Positions 59,372-64,000 of a stretch of DNA of 64,000 nucleotides are shown piece after piece. The notes beneath the pieces are model-generated. The model was not told where the DNA came from. It made no database searches and worked only from the letters and a program-made list of their open reading frames with translations. The stretch's first letter is position 1; each line of letters begins with the position of its first letter. Origin of the DNA: Streptomyces natalensis ATCC 27448 (GTDB taxonomy: Bacteria > Actinomycetota > Actinomycetes > Streptomycetales > Streptomycetaceae); NCBI RefSeq assembly GCF_000935125.1, contig NZ_JRKI01000045.1, forward strand, positions 62,001-126,000. Reading direction: 5' to 3'. Both the position numbers and the translations under genes were made by a program.

Positions 59372-59702
59372 ACGGGCCCAGCCGGCGCAGATTGTCGACA
59401 CTCGCCGAGGTACCCACGGGGACGATCTCCAGCCGGTGGTCGCCGGCGGTGACGGCCTCGGCCAACGCCCGACCGAAGGCGTGGTACGGCCCACCCTGCG
59501 GGCCCGTTGCGAACCGCAGCCGCCGCACGGGACCGGACTGCGACGAACAGCCGGCCAGGAGGGCGGCCAGTCCTCCGGCGCCGAGCCCCAGCACGCTCCG
59601 GCGGTCGGGTCCGGGTCCCGGCTCCGCTCCGGCCCGCGCCCCGGGTGCTTCCGGCGCCGGCGCCCCGGGTGCCGTTGGCCACCCCGCATCTGCGCTGGTC
59701 AC
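59372..59702 (-). pseudogene. 5' fragment of a TAXI-type TRAP transporter binding-protein gene
   Basis: The GTG start, a long Pro/Ala-rich N terminus and the lipobox-like LGAGGLAALLAGCSS are followed by LRFATGPQGGPYHAFGRALAEAV and LEIVPVGTSASVDNLRRLG, the opening of a TAXI-family binding protein. After RRLG homology ends exactly where the MHS fragment begins on the other strand. About 100 of 330 residues remain; membrane subunits are absent. Confidence 0.78.
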
Positions 59703-59774
59703 GGGCCGGAGTGTAGCCCGGACCGCACAGGACGACCATGGCTGCGGGCCGGCGATGCTCTTGGACGCGCCGGC

Positions 59775-60212
59775 CTACGGCCTGTGCTCCCCATGGGAGC
59801 TGGGACGGTCCTCGTCGGGGATCAGCCGCAGCGAGATCGAGTTGATGCAGTACCGCTGGTCCGTCGGCGTCGGGTAGCCCTCGCCGCGGAAGACGTGGCC
59901 CAGGTGGGAGCCGCAGCGGGCGCAGCGGACCTCGGTGCGGTGCATGCCGTGGGAGTGGTCCTCGACGAGCTCGACGGCGTCGGTGTCCTTGGGGTCGTAG
60001 AAGGACGGCCAGCCGCAGTGGCTCTCGAATTTGGTGTCGGAGCGGAAGAGTTCGGCGCCGCAGGCGCGGCAGGAGTAGAGGCCGGTGGTTTTGGTGTCGG
60101 TGTATTCGCCGGTGAAGGCGGGCTCGGTGCCGGCCTCGCGCAGGACGCGGTACTCGGCGGGGGTGAGCTCGGCGCGCCACTGGGCGTCGGGCTTGTCGAT
60201 GTCGTACGGCAT
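59775..60212 (-). CDS. msrB: Peptide-methionine (R)-S-oxide reductase
   Basis: A 145-residue MsrB that repairs the R form of methionine sulfoxide. Zinc ligands C48/C51 (SCRAC) and C97/C100 (RCARC); catalytic C122 in RYCINS; C66 in ESHCGWPSF as possible resolving Cys; GEGYPTPTDQRYCINSISL is the family signature. It lies 14 bases after murC and may be co-transcribed. A broken copy of part of it lies at 57517. Confidence 0.95.
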   Translation of the reverse strand: MPYDIDKPDAQWRAELTPAEYRVLREAGTEPAFTGEYTDTKTTGLYSCRACGAELFRSDTKFESHCGWPSFYDPKDTDAVELVEDHSHGMHRTEVRCARCGSHLGHVFRGEGYPTPTDQRYCINSISLRLIPDEDRPSSHGEHRP

Positions 60213-60226
60213 CGGGCCTCCTCGGG

Positions 60227-61627
60227 TCAGCCGGCCAGGCGGGTCAGGATGGCGGGGCCGAGGTCGGTCACATCGCCCGCGCCCATGGTGAGAACAAGGT
60301 CACCGGGCTTGGCCATTCCGGCGATGACATCCGGGACGGCCGCCTTGTCGCTCTCGGCGGTGACCTCGGCGCCGGCGGCGCGGGCGGCGTCGATGATCAG
60401 CGCGCTGGTGACGCCGGGGATCGGGTCCTCGCGGGCCGGATAGATGTCCAGGACGACGGAGGTGTCGGCGAGGGCGAGCGCCTGGCCCATTTCCTTGCCG
60501 AGCTCCTGGGTGCGGGAGAAGAGATGCGGCTGGAAGACGACCAGGAGGCGGGCGGAGTCCGCGACGGCGGCGCGGATGGCATCGAGGTCGGCGGTCATCT
60601 CGGTGGGGTGGTGGGCGTAGGAGTCGATGACCTGGACGCCGGCGGCCTCGCCCTTGAGCTGGAGGCGGCGCTTGACGCCGGTGTAGCTGCCGAGCGCCTC
60701 GGAGAGGTTGTGCGGCGGCAGGTCCAGGGCGACGCCGGCGGCGAGGGCGGCGACGGCGTTGTGGGCGTAGTGGCTGCCGGGGACGGAGACGGTGAAGGTG
60801 AGGATCTTGCCGCTGGTGAGGGTGACGGTGACGTCGCTGGTCAGGCCGTGCGGGGTGATCTGGAGGATGCGGACGTCGGCGTCCTTGGACTCGCCGTAGG
60901 TGACGACCTCGATGTCGTGGCGGCCGGCGATCTTCGCGGTCAGCTCGCGGGCGCCGGTGTGGTCGGCGGAGATGACAAGGGTTCCGCCGGGGCGGATCCG
61001 GCCGACGAACGTCTCGAAGGACTCGTAGATCTCGTCCATCGAGGCGTAGTTGGCGTGGTGGTCCAGCTCGACGTTGAGGACGATGGCGACCTCGGGCGCG
61101 TACTTGTGGAAGCTGCGGTCGCTTTCGTCCGCCTCGGCGACGAAGATCTGCCCGGTGCCGTGCTCGGCGTTGGAGCCGGGGGCGTCGAGGTCGCCGCCGA
61201 TGGCGTAGGAGGGCTTGAGGCCGAGCGAGGTGAGGGAGACGGCCAGCATGGAGGTGGTGGTCGTCTTGCCGTGGGTGCCGGCGACGGCGATCGGGCGCAG
61301 GCCCTCCATCAGGGCGGCGAGGGCGTCGGAGCGGTGGACGGCGGGGATGCCGCGCTCCTGGGCGGCGGCGAGCTCGGGGTTGTCCGGGCGGATGGCGGAG
61401 GAGACGACGACGCAGCTGGCGTCCGCGGCCAGATGGGCGGCGGCGTGGCCGATGTGGACGGTGGCGCCGAGGTCGCGCAGGGCCTGGGCGGTCGCGGAGT
61501 CCTTGGCGTCGCTGCCCGCCACCTTGGCGCCGCGCTGCGCGAGGATCTTGGCGATGCCCGACATGCCGGCTCCGCCGATACCGATGAAGTGCGGCCGGTC
61601 CATCGAGGCTGGGATGGCGGGTGCCAT
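60227..61627 (-). CDS. murC: UDP-N-acetylmuramate--L-alanine ligase
   Basis: A 466-residue Mur ligase adding L-Ala to UDP-MurNAc, the first step of the peptidoglycan stem. Rossmann start HFIGIGGAGMSGIAKIL, ATP loop GTHGKTT at 117-123, EADESDRSF, NVELDHHANY and IDSYAHHPTEM. GGGAG precedes the ATG; an upstream ATG in frame is less likely. In many bacteria murC sits in the dcw cluster, but here, as in other Streptomyces, it stands apart with msrB. Confidence 0.95.
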   Translation of the reverse strand: MAPAIPASMDRPHFIGIGGAGMSGIAKILAQRGAKVAGSDAKDSATAQALRDLGATVHIGHAAAHLAADASCVVVSSAIRPDNPELAAAQERGIPAVHRSDALAALMEGLRPIAVAGTHGKTTTTSMLAVSLTSLGLKPSYAIGGDLDAPGSNAEHGTGQIFVAEADESDRSFHKYAPEVAIVLNVELDHHANYASMDEIYESFETFVGRIRPGGTLVISADHTGARELTAKIAGRHDIEVVTYGESKDADVRILQITPHGLTSDVTVTLTSGKILTFTVSVPGSHYAHNAVAALAAGVALDLPPHNLSEALGSYTGVKRRLQLKGEAAGVQVIDSYAHHPTEMTADLDAIRAAVADSARLLVVFQPHLFSRTQELGKEMGQALALADTSVVLDIYPAREDPIPGVTSALIIDAARAAGAEVTAESDKAAVPDVIAGMAKPGDLVLTMGAGDVTDLGPAILTRLAG

Positions 61628-61796
61628 GGGTGGGTCTCCCTGAATCGTCATCGTCGCGTGCGGTTGTGCGGGGCGTGCCGGGTCGTGCGGGCGATACGGG
61701 GCGTACCGCCGGTTGTGCGGTCGTGCTGTGGGTGATTCTCGCACCCGGCACCGACAACGCGGGGCGGCACGGTCGCTTCGCGGTGGATCCGGGCGG

Positions 61797-62438
61797 TCAG
61801 CGGCGGATCAGGCCCCGCGTGGTGGCGGCGGCGACCGCGGCCGTACGGGAGTCGACACCCAGCTTGGAGTAGATGTGGACAAGGTGGGATTTGACGGTCG
61901 CCTGGCTGAGGAAGAGCCGCTTGCTGATCTGTGCGTTGGACAGGCCGTCGGCGACGAGCTGGAGGACCTCGGTCTCGCGGCGGGACAGGGCGGTGGCGGG
62001 GGTGCGCATGCGGTCCATCAGGCGCAGCGCGATGGTGGGCGCCAGGGCGGACTTCCCGGCGGCTGCGGTGCGCACGGCGGCGGCGAGCTCCTCGGGCGGG
62101 GCGTCCTTGAGGAGGTAGCCGGTGGCGCCGGCCTCGATGGCGGCGAGGATGTCGGCGTCGGTGTCGTAGGTGGTGAGCACCAGGACGCGGGGGGCGCCCT
62201 CACGGGCGGTGATCTCGGCGGTGGCCTGCGCGCCGTGCAGGGCGCCGCCGAACTGGAGGTCCATGAGGACGACGTCGAGGTCGAGCCGGGCGGCCAGGTC
62301 CACGGCCCCTTCGGCGGTGGCGGTGTCGGCGACGACCTCGAAGTCCTCCTCGGTCTCCAGGACGGCGCGCAGTCCGGCCCGTACGACGGGGTGGTCGTCG
62401 GCGAGCAGCAGCCGGATGGGGGACTCGGTGCTGGTCAC
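61797..62438 (-). CDS. NarL/FixJ-type response regulator
   Basis: A 213-residue response regulator: receiver with acidic D14-D15 and phospho-acceptor D60 (VVLMDLQFGG), TTYDTDADILAAIEAGATGYLLKDAPPEEL, and a C-terminal LuxR-type helix-turn-helix (LSRRETEVLQLVADGLSNAQISKRLFLSQATVKSHLVHIYSKLGV). The GTG overlaps the kinase stop (GTGA). Partner of the kinase upstream; targets unknown. Confidence 0.94.
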   Translation of the reverse strand: MTSTESPIRLLLADDHPVVRAGLRAVLETEEDFEVVADTATAEGAVDLAARLDLDVVLMDLQFGGALHGAQATAEITAREGAPRVLVLTTYDTDADILAAIEAGATGYLLKDAPPEELAAAVRTAAAGKSALAPTIALRLMDRMRTPATALSRRETEVLQLVADGLSNAQISKRLFLSQATVKSHLVHIYSKLGVDSRTAAVAAATTRGLIRR

Positions 62439-63751
62439 GAGGCGGCCTCCGGGGTGGCGGGCGCTGCGGGGCAGGGCAGGGTGACGGCGATGGCGGTGCC
62501 CTCCCCGGGGGCGGATTCGACGGCGAGGGTGCCGTGCAGGGCGCGGGCCCGGGCGCGCATGGCGGCGAGGCCGAAGCCGGTGCCGGAGGCGGCCGCGGAG
62601 CCGGGGGCGGGGAGGCCGGAGGGAACGAAGCCGGCGCCGTCGTCGACGACGTCCAGGGCGACCTCGGTGTCCATGTAGCTGAGGGTCAGCTCGACGCGGT
62701 CCGCGGCGGCGTGCTGGACGGTGTTGGCCAGTGCGGACTGGGCGATGCGCAGCAGGGCGACCTCGTGCGGGGTGGGCAGCTCGGTGGGGATGCCGGAGAG
62801 GTGGCAGTGCACGGCGAGGCCGGAGGTGCGGGCGGTGGTGGCGCAGAGCCGTTCGAGGGCGGCGGGCAGCGAGCCGGCCTCCAGGTCGGGCGGGCTGAGG
62901 GCGCTGACGAAGCGCCGGGCCTCGGCGAGGTTGTCGACGGCGGCCGTACGGGCCTGGCGGATGTGGCCGAGGGCGGGGCCGGGCCGCTCGGGCAGGGCGC
63001 GCTCGGCGGCCCGGAGCAGCAGCTGGATGCTGGAGAGGCCCTGGGCGAGGGTGTCGTGGATCTCGCGGGCGAGCCGTTCGCGCTCGGCGAGGACGCCGGC
63101 GGCGTGTTCGGCGGCGGCCAGGTCGCTGCGGGCGGCGGTCAGCTCCTCGATGAGGCGGCGGCGGGCTTCGCTCTCCCGGTAGAGGGCCTCGTAGCCCAGG
63201 ACTACGGCGACCGCGACGGCCGCGCCGAGCACCGGGCCGACGACCGTCCCGACGCTGAGCGTGTGGGTGTGCCAGCCGAATCCGGCGATGGCGATGACGG
63301 TGGTGGCCGCGACGGCGGGCAGGGCGGCGCGCAGCGGCAGCAGGTGCATCTGGACGAAGAAGAGCGGGAAGGCCAGCCAGATGCCGTCGGGGGTCAGGGC
63401 GAGCAGCACCGTCCAGATCAGCACCACAGCGCCCAGCCATAGGGCGGCGGCGCGGGTGGAGGTGCGGATACGGGGCAGCGAGGGGCCCGCGGCGTAGAGG
63501 GCGAAGAGGGCCGCGGCGGTGGCGAGGACGGCCGGGGCGTCGGCGGCGCCCGCGGCGAGCGCCCGTACACAGGCGAGCGCGAGCAGCGCGGCCACCATGA
63601 GGTGAAGGCAGGTGCGCAGCACCCGGAGCACGGGGGTGAGGGAGTGGGCGCTCCCGGCCTCGGCTGCGTCGGGCCCGGCTTCGTCGGACGCGGTTCCGTT
63701 CGGCGCGGTTTCGTCGGGCGCGGGGCTGGCGGTCACGGCTTTTTCGGTCAC
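62435..63751 (-). CDS. NarL-family sensor histidine kinase
   Basis: A 438-residue HisKA_3-type kinase. A disordered acidic N terminus (about 38 residues), five or six membrane helices (40-190), a coiled region, then the phospho-acceptor H232 in RLAREIHDTLAQGLSSIQLLL, and an HATPase with NTVQHAAADRVELTLS (N box variant) and DDGAGF. The variant N box is usual in this class. The signal is probably sensed in the membrane. GTG start with a weak site; a second GTG five codons on is possible. Confidence 0.93.
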   Translation of the reverse strand: MTEKAVTASPAPDETAPNGTASDEAGPDAAEAGSAHSLTPVLRVLRTCLHLMVAALLALACVRALAAGAADAPAVLATAAALFALYAAGPSLPRIRTSTRAAALWLGAVVLIWTVLLALTPDGIWLAFPLFFVQMHLLPLRAALPAVAATTVIAIAGFGWHTHTLSVGTVVGPVLGAAVAVAVVLGYEALYRESEARRRLIEELTAARSDLAAAEHAAGVLAERERLAREIHDTLAQGLSSIQLLLRAAERALPERPGPALGHIRQARTAAVDNLAEARRFVSALSPPDLEAGSLPAALERLCATTARTSGLAVHCHLSGIPTELPTPHEVALLRIAQSALANTVQHAAADRVELTLSYMDTEVALDVVDDGAGFVPSGLPAPGSAAASGTGFGLAAMRARARALHGTLAVESAPGEGTAIAVTLPCPAAPATPEAAS

Positions 63752-64000
63752 GGCATCTTCAGGCTAAGGGCCGCTGCGACCTGCGGCATCAACCGAAAGG
63801 TGGAGTATCGGCTGGTCGATGGTAGGAGCACGGGCCGATGCTTTCGGCCGGGAGGGACCAAACCGTGGTGTGACGACGCGGGGCGGGGTCACGGGGGACG
63901 GTGGTTCCAGTCGCCGGACAGGGGGTCCGGCGCCCGAGCCGAGGATGGCCGAGCCTGTGTTCGTCGCGTGGAGAGACCTGAGATTCGCCAAGGGGCGGTT
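63752..64000. other. Upstream region of the two-component operon
   Basis: 249 bases at the right edge without a supported gene; minus-strand frames here look like shadows. It should hold the kinase promoter. An inverted pair, CCGAAAG...CTTTCGG, is visible at about 63790 and 63840. Confidence 0.4.

Noticed and set aside
63764..63991. 75-codon minus-strand frame at the right edge
   Set aside because: No ribosome site, no homology, low-complexity Pro/Arg/Ser content.

Overview
The window is high-GC actinobacterial DNA, almost certainly a Streptomyces chromosome. The gene content (GlgX/TreY/TreZ, APS-type sulfate assimilation, SAV2148-type HEPN protein, PucR and LysR regulators), the frequent GTG starts and ATGA/GTGA stop-start overlaps, and the near absence of TTA codons all fit. 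I found one TTA codon in a real gene.

Layout. 1-3540: the end of a molybdenum hydroxylase (xanthine dehydrogenase-like) operon, a serine beta-lactamase-like esterase and small proteins. 3654-9777: a membrane-bound molybdopterin oxidoreductase with a partner membrane protein, facing a compact ATGA-coupled operon of methyltransferase, DUF2064 transferase and a natural epimerase-glycosyltransferase fusion, then a BrkB/YihY membrane protein. 9760-15499: acyl-CoA dehydrogenase, a degenerate adenylate-kinase-like protein, a TTA-containing GAF regulator, an LLM flavin oxidoreductase and a GNAT. 15592-25425: a complete assimilatory sulfur operon (Cys leader peptide and hairpin, sulfite reductase, small proteins, APS reductase, cysC, cysD, cysN, a sulfonate-type ABC transporter, sirohydrochlorin chelatase). 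It takes sulfate or sulfonates to sulfide and makes the siroheme needed on the way.

25477-33720: an accessory-looking stretch with a processive glycosyltransferase, secreted subtilisin, a decayed sugar permease, an IS605-type element carrying an intact TnpB, an aminoglycoside-phosphotransferase-like gene, an exonuclease and an SDR without its catalytic residues. 33728-48980: glycogen/trehalose genes (glgX, treY, treZ) interleaved with a HEPN protein, a frameshifted MFS gene, a divergent LysR/lipoamide-dehydrogenase-like pair, an OtrA-type ribosomal protection GTPase and an FHA protein. GlgX debranches glycogen; TreY and TreZ convert the resulting maltodextrins to trehalose.

48981-59770: a repeat-rich AT-richer gap, an orphan Cys-free double-glycine-leader peptide, a long-form GAPDH, a PucR regulator, a phosphoesterase-phosphopantetheinyl transferase pair and small genes, then a decayed zone holding a msrB fragment and two truncated transporter genes that abut tail to tail. 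59775-63751: msrB, murC and a NarL-type two-component pair.

Most unusual: the Cys-codon leader with its hairpin in front of the sulfite reductase gene, the TnpB element with a predictable guide, the orphan RiPP-like peptide, palindromic repeats inside three genes, and several gene relics.
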